DNA of 12,505 nt from an uncultured Chthoniobacterales bacterium (GTDB lineage: Bacteria > Verrucomicrobiota > Verrucomicrobiia > Chthoniobacterales > UBA10450). A model generated the notes under the pieces. It was not told the DNA's origin, made no database searches, and was given only the letters and a program-made list of their open reading frames with translations. The stretch lies in the NCBI GenBank assembly GCA_955652255.1, contig CATPAW010000035.1:1-12505 (forward strand), given 5' to 3'. Of this stretch, positions 5,035 through 12,138 are shown one piece after another (position 1 is the first letter of the stretch; each line of letters begins with the position of its first letter). The position numbers and the translations under genes are program-made.

Positions 5035-7656
5035 ATGGCTGAGCTTTCGAAAACCTACGACCCGAAATCGGTCGAACCAAAATGGTACGTACGTTGGATC
5101 GACAATCACGATTTCGAAGCTGACGCGCGGTCATCGAAGCCGGCGTTCTCGATAGTCATTCCGCCGCCGAACGTTACCGGCACGCTCACTCTCGGGCATG
5201 TTCTCAACAATACGATCCAGGACATTCTCGCGCGTCGCGCGCGCATGCTCGGTTACGAAGTACTCTGGCTTCCGGGGACCGATCACGCCGGCATCGGGAC
5301 GCAAACTGCTGTCGAGAAATATCTCCGCCGCACTGAAAAAAAAACGCGCCACGATCTCGGTCGGGAGGAATTTCTGCGCCGCGTCTTGGAATGGCAGGAT
5401 AAACACGGCGGCATCATTATCGAACAACTCAAACGCCTCGGGTGCTCGTGCGATTGGTCGCGCCAGCGCTATACGCTCGATGACGATTATGTCCGCGCCG
5501 TCCAAAAAGTTTTTGTCGATCTTTACGAGAAGAAGCTGATCTATCGTGGCGTTCGAATGATCAATTGGGACCCGGCCGCGCAAACGGCGCTCTCCGATGA
5601 AGAGGTCATCTCCAAACCGCAAAAAGGAAATCTTTACTATGTGCGGGATGAGATCGTGGAAGAGCCGGGCCGATTTGTGGAAGTCGCGACTACGCGGCCG
5701 GAAACCATCATGGCCGACACAGCGATCGCAGTTCATCCGAATGACAAACGATATGTCGATCTTATCGGTAAACACGCGTGGCGTCCGCTTGCGCGTGAAA
5801 AACTTCCCATCGTTGCCGACGAAGCGATCGACCCTGAATTCGGCACCGGCGTTTTAAAGGTCACGCCTGGCCATGACAAAATGGATTTCGAGATCGGTCA
5901 GCGTCACAATTTGCCGATTCTCGATGTGCTTATGCTGGATGGCCGGATCAATTGTCCGGCGGTCCCAGAGCTGCACGGTCTCGATCGATTCGAAGCGCGA
6001 AAAAAAGCGGCTGAGTTATTGAAAGAGCGGGGATTGCTTTCAAAGGTTGAGCCGTACGAGAACAACGTCGGCTACAGTGAGCGCAGCGAAGTTCCGGTCG
6101 AACCACGCGTCAGCGAACAATGGTTTTTGCGTTATCCGAAAACGAAAGAAGCGCTCAGCGTCGTGCGCGATCATCTCATCCGCTTCTTTCCCGCGCATTG
6201 GGAAAAGGTTTACGTGCAATGGCTGGAAAACATTCAGGACTGGTGCATCAGCCGCCAGGTTTGGTGGGGCCATCGCATTCCCGCATGGTACGATGTCGAT
6301 GGAAACGTTCGCGTCCAGATCGACTCGCCGGGCGAAGGTTGGACGCAGGATCCCGACACGCTCGACACCTGGTTTTCGTCCTGGCTCTGGGCGTATGAAA
6401 CGATGGACGAGGAAACTCGCAGGAAGTTTTATCCGACCTCTGTGCTCGTGACCGCGCCGGACATTATTTTCTTTTGGGTGGCGCGCATGATCATCGCCGG
6501 ACTCGAGTTCAAGCCCGGCAAATCGGAGCGCATCGAAGACAACATTCCATTCCGTGACGTGTTCTTTACCGGACTGATTCGCGATAGGCAGGGGCGCAAA
6601 ATGTCGAAGTCGTTGGGCAACTCGCCCGATCCGCTCGAGTTGATCGACAAGTATGGCGCAGACGGATTGCGTTTCGGCCTAATGCGCATCGCGCCGAGCG
6701 GACAGGACATTCGCTTCGACGAAAGACAAATCGAGGAAGGCCGGAACTTCGCGACCAAGCTTTGGAACGCAGCGCGCTTTCGGCAAATGCACGGACCGAG
6801 CGCGGCCGCGCCGAAGATCGATCCCGCAGTCGCGGGATCAATCTTTGCAGTCGAAGTTTTGGCGCGATTGAACGAGACGATCGACGCGATCGAAGCCGCA
6901 TACCGCCAATATCAGTTCAATACAGTCGCACAGCACCTTTACGATTTCTTCTGGAGCGATTACTGCGACTGGTTCGTCGAAGCAGCGAAGACTGACATTT
7001 TCGGTGAGGATGAGGCTCGAAGAAAATCCGCGCTTGCGGTGATGGATTTTGTGCTCTCGGCGGTCTTGCGATTGCTTCATCCGTTCATGCCGCACATCAC
7101 CGAGGAACTGTGGTCGCTGCTCGGTTTCGGAGAAAAATCGATCCAGTTTGAACCGATGCCGAGAAAATTCGGACTGGACGATGTCGATGTTGCCGGGAAG
7201 CGAAAACTTGTGGCCGCGATCTACGAAACTGTTCAGGCGGGTCGAAATCTTCGCGCGGAAGCGAAAATTTCCTCAAGCACAAAGGCGCGTTTCATTTTGC
7301 GGGCTGACGAAAAAGAAATATCAGATCACGTGCCGGCGATTTCGCGTTTGCTGAACGCTGAGGAGGTAATTCTCGATCCAAAACATAAATCGGAGCCTGG
7401 AATTCCAGTTGCGATGACTCCGCTCGGCGAAATTTTTCTGGCAATCACCACGGCGGACAAAGCGGCGGAGAGCGAGCGCCTCAACAAGGAGATTGCGAAG
7501 TTGGAAGCGGAATTGCGAACGGTCGAAGAGAAATTGAAGAACAAATCTTTTGTCGTTCGCGCGCCGGCGACAGTGATCGAGGAACATCGGCTGCGACAGA
7601 AGAATTTCAGCGAGCAATTGGCGCGGCTAAAGCAAGCGCGCGCAAGCCTGAACTAA
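5035..7656 (+). CDS. valS: Valyl-tRNA synthetase
   Basis: ValRS (class Ia) charges tRNA-Val in the cytoplasm and edits mischarged threonine. The 873-residue product is full length. In order: the N-terminal PPPNVTG (44-50) leading into the HIGH-equivalent TLGH (52-55); PGTDHAGI; the CP1 editing domain with ATTRPETIMADTAIAVHP (from 218) and FGTGVLKVTPGHD; the tryptophan-rich WCISRQVWWGHRIPAW; the KMSKS loop K522-S526 in GRKMSKSLGN; the anticodon-binding region beginning with FATKLWNAARF (about 572); and a C-terminal coiled coil of about 60 residues rich in Glu/Lys/Leu (about 810-873). The zinc cysteines found in Thermus-type ValRS before EPRVSEQWF are replaced (YSERSEVP), as in Bacteroidetes-like enzymes. 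The first residue of HIGH is Thr and not His. ATG 5035 starts just before the conserved SKTYDPKSVEPKWY. Its last 50 bases overlap the opposing methyltransferase gene. Confidence 0.97.
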   Translation: MAELSKTYDPKSVEPKWYVRWIDNHDFEADARSSKPAFSIVIPPPNVTGTLTLGHVLNNTIQDILARRARMLGYEVLWLPGTDHAGIGTQTAVEKYLRRTEKKTRHDLGREEFLRRVLEWQDKHGGIIIEQLKRLGCSCDWSRQRYTLDDDYVRAVQKVFVDLYEKKLIYRGVRMINWDPAAQTALSDEEVISKPQKGNLYYVRDEIVEEPGRFVEVATTRPETIMADTAIAVHPNDKRYVDLIGKHAWRPLAREKLPIVADEAIDPEFGTGVLKVTPGHDKMDFEIGQRHNLPILDVLMLDGRINCPAVPELHGLDRFEARKKAAELLKERGLLSKVEPYENNVGYSERSEVPVEPRVSEQWFLRYPKTKEALSVVRDHLIRFFPAHWEKVYVQWLENIQDWCISRQVWWGHRIPAWYDVDGNVRVQIDSPGEGWTQDPDTLDTWFSSWLWAYETMDEETRRKFYPTSVLVTAPDIIFFWVARMIIAGLEFKPGKSERIEDNIPFRDVFFTGLIRDRQGRKMSKSLGNSPDPLELIDKYGADGLRFGLMRIAPSGQDIRFDERQIEEGRNFATKLWNAARFRQMHGPSAAAPKIDPAVAGSIFAVEVLARLNETIDAIEAAYRQYQFNTVAQHLYDFFWSDYCDWFVEAAKTDIFGEDEARRKSALAVMDFVLSAVLRLLHPFMPHITEELWSLLGFGEKSIQFEPMPRKFGLDDVDVAGKRKLVAAIYETVQAGRNLRAEAKISSSTKARFILRADEKEISDHVPAISRLLNAEEVILDPKHKSEPGIPVAMTPLGEIFLAITTADKAAESERLNKEIAKLEAELRTVEEKLKNKSFVVRAPATVIEEHRLRQKNFSEQLARLKQARASLN

Positions 7657-8353
7657 AAACGACGCGCTGATTCTCGATCTTGGCACCGCGGTGTTCAAAG
7701 AATTGTCGTAACTCCGGCGTGTAAAAAGTGCCGTCGTATTCGCTATTCAATTCCAGCCAAACGCGGCCCCGCGACGCAAGATACTTGGACAGGTCGTCGA
7801 GAAAGAATTCCCATTCCGGCACACCCCAAAGATCGGGCTGTTTGTGATTGTTAAAACAAATCATGAAAGCGGTGACGAGGTCGAATTTTTCTCCCAGATC
7901 GGGCAGTGGAACGAATGATTGCACGCGCCAGATGACGCGTCGCACGCCCAACATCCGCGTGCTTTCGCCGAACATGGGAAGATCATCGAGATCGAGACCG
8001 ACGACTTCGTGTCCGAGCAACTGTGCGATGTAAGCGAAGTACCCGGCGCCGCAACCGAGATCGAGAATGCGTTTGCGCGTGACAATATCAAGCTCGACGT
8101 CGCGGATGCGGCGAATGTTAATGTCGATCCAACGGGGAAGATCGAGATATTTCGGCCAATCTTCGCCCGGATCATCGACCGCGTAGCGATCATAAATCTG
8201 TTCGAACTCCTTACGATCGATCGTGTCGATGATCGCGTTCGATTCGAGCTTGATGGGAACGCGCCACCCGAAGATGAAACGGCGGAAGTGGCTTCGGGCG
8301 CTGCTGAAGGCACGGCCGCTGGCCAGTTTTGCTATTTTGTGGGAAAAGCGCAT
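7607..8353 (-). CDS. Class I SAM-dependent methyltransferase, substrate unknown
   Basis: The product is 248 residues. Its Rossmann core shows motif I as ILDLGCGAGYFAY (96-108), the acidic residue after strand 2 in VVGLDLDD (117-124), a motif II-like FDLVTAFMICFN (157-168) and a strand GRVWLELN (196-203). The first 90 residues are basic near the N-terminus and then carry an FEQIYDRYAVDD helix that probably forms a cap. The central CFNNHKQPDLWGVPEWEFFLDDL segment suggests it modifies a soluble small molecule or lipid-linked substrate, but no substrate can be named. The start at 8351-8353 is the only good one in frame; no clear ribosome binding site is seen. Its last 50 bases lie antisense to the 3' end of valS, and it diverges from cstA across 62 bp. 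Confidence 0.85.
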   Translation of the reverse strand: MRFSHKIAKLASGRAFSSARSHFRRFIFGWRVPIKLESNAIIDTIDRKEFEQIYDRYAVDDPGEDWPKYLDLPRWIDINIRRIRDVELDIVTRKRILDLGCGAGYFAYIAQLLGHEVVGLDLDDLPMFGESTRMLGVRRVIWRVQSFVPLPDLGEKFDLVTAFMICFNNHKQPDLWGVPEWEFFLDDLSKYLASRGRVWLELNSEYDGTFYTPELRQFFEHRGAKIENQRVVFSSGLRALALAAPIAR

Positions 8354-8395
8354 GGGCTGTTTCAGGATACATTGCAGTTGTGGCGCGGTGCGGCA

Positions 8396-8414
8396 ATTTC
8401 AATTAAAATGAAAT
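8396..8414. promoter_or_regulatory. Inverted repeat abutting the cstA start
   Basis: ATTTCA (8396-8401) and TGAAAT (8409-8414) flank a 7-base AT spacer and end two bases before the cstA ATG. No Shine-Dalgarno sequence lies between. This could be an operator or part of an AT-rich, unstructured ribosome entry region. The upstream TTGCAG/TTGTGG (8372-8383) are possible -35 elements, with no convincing -10 partner. Confidence 0.3.
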
Positions 8415-8415
8415 A

Positions 8416-10461
8416 ATGGCTCTCTGGAAAAGGCTGCTTTGGATCGCGGTTACTATTCTCGGGCTCGCTTCTGTCTGTGTGCTCGCGCTTTCACGCGGGG
8501 AACCGGTCAGTGCGCTCTGGATCGTCACGGCGGGCTTTTGCGCAGCTGCGATCAGCTATCGTTTTTATAGCAAATGGCTGGCGGCGAAGGTGCTCGTTCT
8601 GAATGATGGGCGTGCGACACCGGCGGTCGTGCAAAACGACGGCAAAGACTTTGTGCCGACGAATCGATGGATGGTGTTCGGTCATCATTTCGCGGCGATT
8701 GCCGGGCCGGGACCGTTGGTCGGTCCGGTGCTGGCGGCGCAATTTGGCTTCCTTCCGGGAACGTTGTGGATCCTGATTGGCGCCACGTTTGGCGGCGCTG
8801 TGCACGACATGATCATCTTGTTTGCGTCCGTCCGGCGCGGCGGCAAGACGTTAGGCCAGATCGTGAAAGAGGAAATCGGGTGGGGCGTAGGCGCACTCGC
8901 GCTCATCAGTGTGCTCGCGATCATGATTATTCTTCTGGCCGTCCTCGCGCTCGTGGTTGTGCAGGCGCTGGCCAAAAGTCCCTGGGGCGTGTTCACGATT
9001 GCGATGACAATTCCAGTCGCGCTGATCATGGGGGCCGGCCTGCGCAGCGGAAAATTCAACGTCGCCTGGATCACTGCGTTCGGGTTGGTTGGGCTGATCT
9101 TCGCAGTCTGGGGCGGACAATTTCTCGCGCAATATCCGGCGATCGAAGCCTGGTTTCGACACGATCAAAAATGGATCGCATGGGCGATCATGATTTACGG
9201 GTTGGCGGCGTCGATTCTTCCAGTCTGGATGCTGCTCACGCCGCGCGATTATTTGAGTACGTTTTTGAAACTGGGAACGATCGCGGCCCTGGCGGTTGCC
9301 GTGGTCTTGCTGCATCCAACGTTGTTGATGCCGTCGATCTCGCGCTTTGTCGATGGAAGTGGACTGGTATTTGCCGGGCCGGTGTTCCCCTTTGTCTTTA
9401 TCACGATCGCTTGTGGCGCGGTCTCTGGTTTTCATTCGCTCATCGCTTCGGGCACGACGCCAAAGATGGTCGGGCGAGAGTCGCGCATTCGCGACATCGG
9501 CTATGGCGCGATGATCACGGAGATGATGGTGGCGTTGATGGCAATGATCGCAGCGTGTGTTTTGCAACCGGGCGAATATTTCGCGATCAACGCGAAAGGA
9601 GCCCCAACCGAAGTGGTCGCGAAAGTGTCGGCCGCCGGATTCCCGGTGACGGAAGAGCAGATGTCGATCTTAGCGCAAAATCTGGGCGAGAAGACGATGT
9701 TCGGCCGCGCGGGTGGCGCGCCGACGTTTGCCGTAGGCATGGCGCACATGTTTGCCCGGGCTTCGGCCAGTCCGGCGGCGCTCGCGCTTTGGTATCACTT
9801 TGCCATCATGTTCGAAGCGCTTTTTATTCTTACGACGATTGACGCTGGCACGCGCGTCGGCCGATTTTTACTGCAGGATTTGCTGGGCAACGTCTGGCGT
9901 CCGCTCGGCAATACGCGTTCGTGGAGCGCGAACTTCCTTGCCAGTGTGCTGTTCGTGGCCGCGTGGGGCTGGTTCTTGTATCAGGGCGTAATTGATCCAC
10001 TCGGCGGAATTAACAGCCTTTGGCCGTTGTTCGGCCTGGCGAATCAATTGCTCTCGGTCATCGCGCTTTGTTTGGGCACGACGTTGCTAATCAAAATGCA
10101 GAAGACGAAATATCTTTTCGTCACGCTCGTGCCGCTCTCTTTCATGTGCGCGGTCACGTTTTCCGCTGGTTACCTGAAAATTTTCTCGGTTGACCCAAAA
10201 CTTGGTTTCCTCACTGGCGCGCAGTCGTTGACCGAACAAGCGGGCGCGTTGACTGATCCGCACAAAGCCGCCGAACTGATTCGGCAAGCATCCGTCTGGC
10301 GATTCGACGCGTTGGTTGCGGCTTCGTTTCTCGTGCTCGTCCTTCTGATCGTGCTCGGCTCAGCGATTCAATGGTGGCAACTCATTCGCGGCACGAGACC
10401 GGTCGTGCTGCGCGAAAGCGAATTCATTCCAATCGCGCAGCTCGAAACAGTTCGCTCGTAA
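8416..10461 (+). CDS. cstA: CstA-family carbon-starvation/pyruvate transporter
   Basis: The 681-residue protein is very hydrophobic, with about 16-18 predicted membrane helices, matching the CstA/BtsT family (E. coli members about 700-716 residues). Family members are proton-coupled uptake systems for pyruvate, and peptide uptake has also been proposed. Signatures seen are the first two helices (8-25 and about 30-52), the conserved block IAGPGPLVGPVLAAQFG (91-107) followed by GGAVHDMIILFASVRRGGKT, the mid-protein CGAVSGFHSLIASGTTPKM, and in the C-terminal five-helix region FEALFILTTIDAGTRVGRF (466-484) with WPLFGLANQLL. ATG 8416 follows AT-rich DNA without a Shine-Dalgarno sequence. No ybdD-type small partner gene follows; the next gene points the other way, so cstA is probably monocistronic. 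Confidence 0.95.
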   Translation: MALWKRLLWIAVTILGLASVCVLALSRGEPVSALWIVTAGFCAAAISYRFYSKWLAAKVLVLNDGRATPAVVQNDGKDFVPTNRWMVFGHHFAAIAGPGPLVGPVLAAQFGFLPGTLWILIGATFGGAVHDMIILFASVRRGGKTLGQIVKEEIGWGVGALALISVLAIMIILLAVLALVVVQALAKSPWGVFTIAMTIPVALIMGAGLRSGKFNVAWITAFGLVGLIFAVWGGQFLAQYPAIEAWFRHDQKWIAWAIMIYGLAASILPVWMLLTPRDYLSTFLKLGTIAALAVAVVLLHPTLLMPSISRFVDGSGLVFAGPVFPFVFITIACGAVSGFHSLIASGTTPKMVGRESRIRDIGYGAMITEMMVALMAMIAACVLQPGEYFAINAKGAPTEVVAKVSAAGFPVTEEQMSILAQNLGEKTMFGRAGGAPTFAVGMAHMFARASASPAALALWYHFAIMFEALFILTTIDAGTRVGRFLLQDLLGNVWRPLGNTRSWSANFLASVLFVAAWGWFLYQGVIDPLGGINSLWPLFGLANQLLSVIALCLGTTLLIKMQKTKYLFVTLVPLSFMCAVTFSAGYLKIFSVDPKLGFLTGAQSLTEQAGALTDPHKAAELIRQASVWRFDALVAASFLVLVLLIVLGSAIQWWQLIRGTRPVVLRESEFIPIAQLETVRS

Positions 10462-10489
10462 GAGCAAGGCTTGTTACGTGTCAGTGGTG

Positions 10490-10510
10490 TAATCGTCGAT
10501 CTAACGATTA
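10490..10510. terminator. Weak hairpin between convergent cstA and the pilP-like gene
   Basis: TAATCGT (10490-10496) and ACGATTA (10504-10510) form a perfect 7-bp stem with a 7-base loop. The right arm contains the stop codon of the minus-strand gene. The stem is AT-rich and lacks a T-run, so terminator activity in either direction is only a suggestion from position. Confidence 0.3.
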
Positions 10511-10918
10511 CTTGCGCCGCAGCGGCACAATGATCTCCTGGTCGCGACACGCAAGAATGACGCGCCCATCCTCAATGGACTTGAGCTTGATCTGATAATT
10601 CTGAGAGCCCGATTGCAAGCTGAACTGCTGGCCTTCCTGCATGGTTTTGCCGTTGATAATCGCGAAGTGCGTTCCCAGGTCGAGGGTGATCGAAGTAAGG
10701 AGGAAGGCGGTTAAAGGAACGTCCGGCCCGGCATGGTTGGCGCTGCGATTCGACAGCTGGGCCGCGGGTTTAAAACCGATTGGCCAAAAAGGATTGCGGC
10801 CATTCCTCTCCATTTGAAAACAAGATTTGTTCTTAATCTCGAGCACGGGGGACTCGCCGCCCTGCAGGGCACCAAGGGCAATAACGAGCGGAAGGAAAAG
10901 AAATGCGAAGCTTTTCAT
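10508..10918 (-). CDS. PilP/GspB-like periplasmic pilus/secretion accessory protein
   Basis: The product is 136 residues with a cleavable-type signal peptide (MKSFAFLFLPLVIALGALQG). There is no lipobox cysteine, unlike classical PilP lipoproteins. Residues 41-48 read RNPFWPIG, the 'NPF-x-P' motif seen after the linker in PilP and GspB/GspC-type proteins. The C-terminal half (about 76-136) is a small beta domain with FAIINGKTMQEGQQF, then IKLKSIEDGRVILACRDQEIIVPL. That order (self-name loop, 'INGK-x-x-x-EG', 'I-x-x-x-RV-x-L') is typical of the domain that links the inner-membrane complex to the secretin. The start ATG overlaps the TGA stop of the repaired pilO frame (ATGA), so it is the fourth gene of the pilM-N-O operon. 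It ends the operon, facing cstA. The family assignment is by pattern and context. Confidence 0.65.
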   Translation of the reverse strand: MKSFAFLFLPLVIALGALQGGESPVLEIKNKSCFQMERNGRNPFWPIGFKPAAQLSNRSANHAGPDVPLTAFLLTSITLDLGTHFAIINGKTMQEGQQFSLQSGSQNYQIKLKSIEDGRVILACRDQEIIVPLRRK

Positions 10919-11025
10919 TTCTTTTCAATGATGTTAACGGTGGCAAGACCGACATGCTGGAATTGGGATTGCTCCGGCAAGGTGTGGATGCTCAGCTTCG
11001 TGATCGACAGGAGAGGGGCGGTGTT
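10915..11025 (-). pseudogene. pilO: C-terminal remainder of PilO in the shifted frame
   Basis: In the -1 frame relative to the main pilO ORF, this stretch encodes NTAPLLSITKLSIHTLPEQ and then a tail ending in VNIIEKK before TGA at 10915-10917. It has the strand-turn-strand look of a PilO C-terminus. Its stop overlaps the ATG of the next gene in the tight ATGA arrangement usual in operons, which is good evidence that this is the true pilO end. A longer ORF from 11103 exists in this frame, but its first half is the shadow of pilO. Confidence 0.65.
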
Positions 11026-11474
11026 TCCAGTTCGGCGATTGCCCGGCCTAACGTTCCGTAATCGGCCTGGGGGAGGTCGATTATCCAGCTGTATCTCATC
11101 CATCCGGTGAGCTCGGTTTGCTTGAAGCCGGTGCTGCCTTCGAGCCTCGCAACAACTTTATCGACCTGCTGGTTTGCAAAGAATGCTCTGACTCGAGGAG
11201 GAAACCAGGCGATCGGCGCGCCTTCCGGATTGAGGGCCTTTAATGCCGCAAAACGACCGGTCGAAGTTTTGGCGTTTTGTTCGAGTTTGACCGCTTTGTT
11301 CATTTGCTCCTTGGAGGCGTCCAGCTTGCTCTGAAGATCTTCAATCTTTAGCAGCATGTCATCGCGGCTTCGATTCAGCGGGCCGAGGAAGAAGCTAAAG
11401 TAAACGTAGAGTAAAAATACGAAGCCCATGGCACTAAGAAACAGCTTCTTGATCTGATCTTTGTTTACCTTCAT
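10992..11474 (-). CDS. pilO: PilO-like inner-membrane protein, frame broken near its C-terminus
   Basis: PilO dimerises with PilN in the periplasm and links the PilM-bound inner-membrane platform to PilP and the secretin. The visible frame gives 160 residues: a short cytoplasmic start, one membrane helix (11-30), a coiled coil (about 36-68) and a periplasmic ferredoxin-like part including WMRYSWIIDLPQADYGTLGRAIAELE (split: helix-strand region 125-150). After Glu150 the frame becomes non-homologous (TPPLSCRSRS) and stops. The expected ending continues in the next frame, from Asn-Thr-Ala-Pro, to a TGA at 10915-10917. One missing base in the A-run at 11024-11026 (plus-strand T-run) explains the break; the restored protein would be about 186 residues. 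The start lies four bases after the pilN stop. Confidence 0.8.
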   Translation of the reverse strand: MKVNKDQIKKLFLSAMGFVFLLYVYFSFFLGPLNRSRDDMLLKIEDLQSKLDASKEQMNKAVKLEQNAKTSTGRFAALKALNPEGAPIAWFPPRVRAFFANQQVDKVVARLEGSTGFKQTELTGWMRYSWIIDLPQADYGTLGRAIAELETPPLSCRSRS

Positions 11475-11478
11475 GGAT

Positions 11479-12132
11479 TCATTGTTTCCGGGCGCGCGCG
11501 GCAGCGGGCGATTCGCCAGGCTTGGGCACAGCGGCTGCGTTGAAATTTACGGTGAGAATGTAATGCGCCGTCGCCATGTGTGTGCCGGCCACATTAACGA
11601 TGGCATCGAGGTCCTCGAGGGTTTTGAACTCCGCCTTCACGTCGCTGTAGCTCTGGCGAAACTGTTCGAGCAGCATCTGGCGTAGATCTTCCGCGACGGA
11701 TCGTGGTTCGCGCCCGGCCGCTATGCCTTCAAGGGAGACGTTGATCCCTCTGTTTTCATCCTGAACGGCGCCTTCAAAATTGGTTAACTGCGTATTCGGC
11801 GCTACACAGCGTGAAACCTTTTGCAAAACTGGCGCCCAGAAGAATCGATTGTCGATGTAATCGTCGAGTGCCCGCGTCGTTTTAATGACGTCTTCAAGGT
11901 CCGCGACTCGCTTTTGCGCGGCGGTCACCCCTGGTTCGATCTTCTTCCAAGCTCGCTCGATTGTGGTCAATCGGCTCTTGATTTCCAGGGTTCGGTACGC
12001 GTTCCAAGTGTAATAAAGAAAAAGCAACACGCCACAGCCGACGAGCGCGATCATGCCGATCTTCAGCGGATCGCGCTGGCGTTGTCTTTGTTCCAGAATC
12101 TCCTCGTGAAGGAGGTTGAGATGAAGTGCCAT
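11479..12132 (-). CDS. pilN: PilN-like inner-membrane protein of the pilus/secretion platform
   Basis: PilN binds the cytoplasmic actin-like PilM through a short N-terminal peptide and pairs with PilO in the periplasm. The 217-residue product starts MALHLNLLHEEI, matching the 'INLLP-x-x' PilM-binding peptide of the family. One membrane helix follows at about 24-46. A periplasmic coiled coil runs from about 50 to 95, and then a ferredoxin-like domain with FFWAPVLQKVSRCVAPNTQLT (97-117) and a glycine- and valine-containing strand INVSLEGIA. The tail is proline/alanine-rich and basic. The gene starts six bases after the pilM stop and ends four bases before pilO, so all are co-transcribed. No strong ribosome binding site is seen, as elsewhere in this operon. 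Confidence 0.85.
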   Translation of the reverse strand: MALHLNLLHEEILEQRQRQRDPLKIGMIALVGCGVLLFLYYTWNAYRTLEIKSRLTTIERAWKKIEPGVTAAQKRVADLEDVIKTTRALDDYIDNRFFWAPVLQKVSRCVAPNTQLTNFEGAVQDENRGINVSLEGIAAGREPRSVAEDLRQMLLEQFRQSYSDVKAEFKTLEDLDAIVNVAGTHMATAHYILTVNFNAAAVPKPGESPAAARARKQ

Positions 12133-12138
12133 CGCTAG

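Noticed and set aside
5131..5775. A 214-codon open frame antisense to valS
   Set aside because: It covers the most conserved part of ValRS and shows no motif; a shadow frame.
8851..9567. A 238-codon open frame antisense to cstA
   Set aside because: Composition is His/Arg/Gln-rich with no fold signature; it mirrors the cstA codon pattern.
8667..9842. A 391-codon open frame on the plus strand inside cstA
   Set aside because: It is the +1 shadow of cstA: Arg/Gly/Asp-rich composition, no domain, and cstA itself is unmistakable over the same bases.
11018..11034. Programmed -1 ribosomal frameshift in pilO
   Set aside because: No X-XXY-YYZ slippery heptamer in the right phase (the local sequence is G-GAA-ACA) and no reason for it in this family; a single missing base is simpler.
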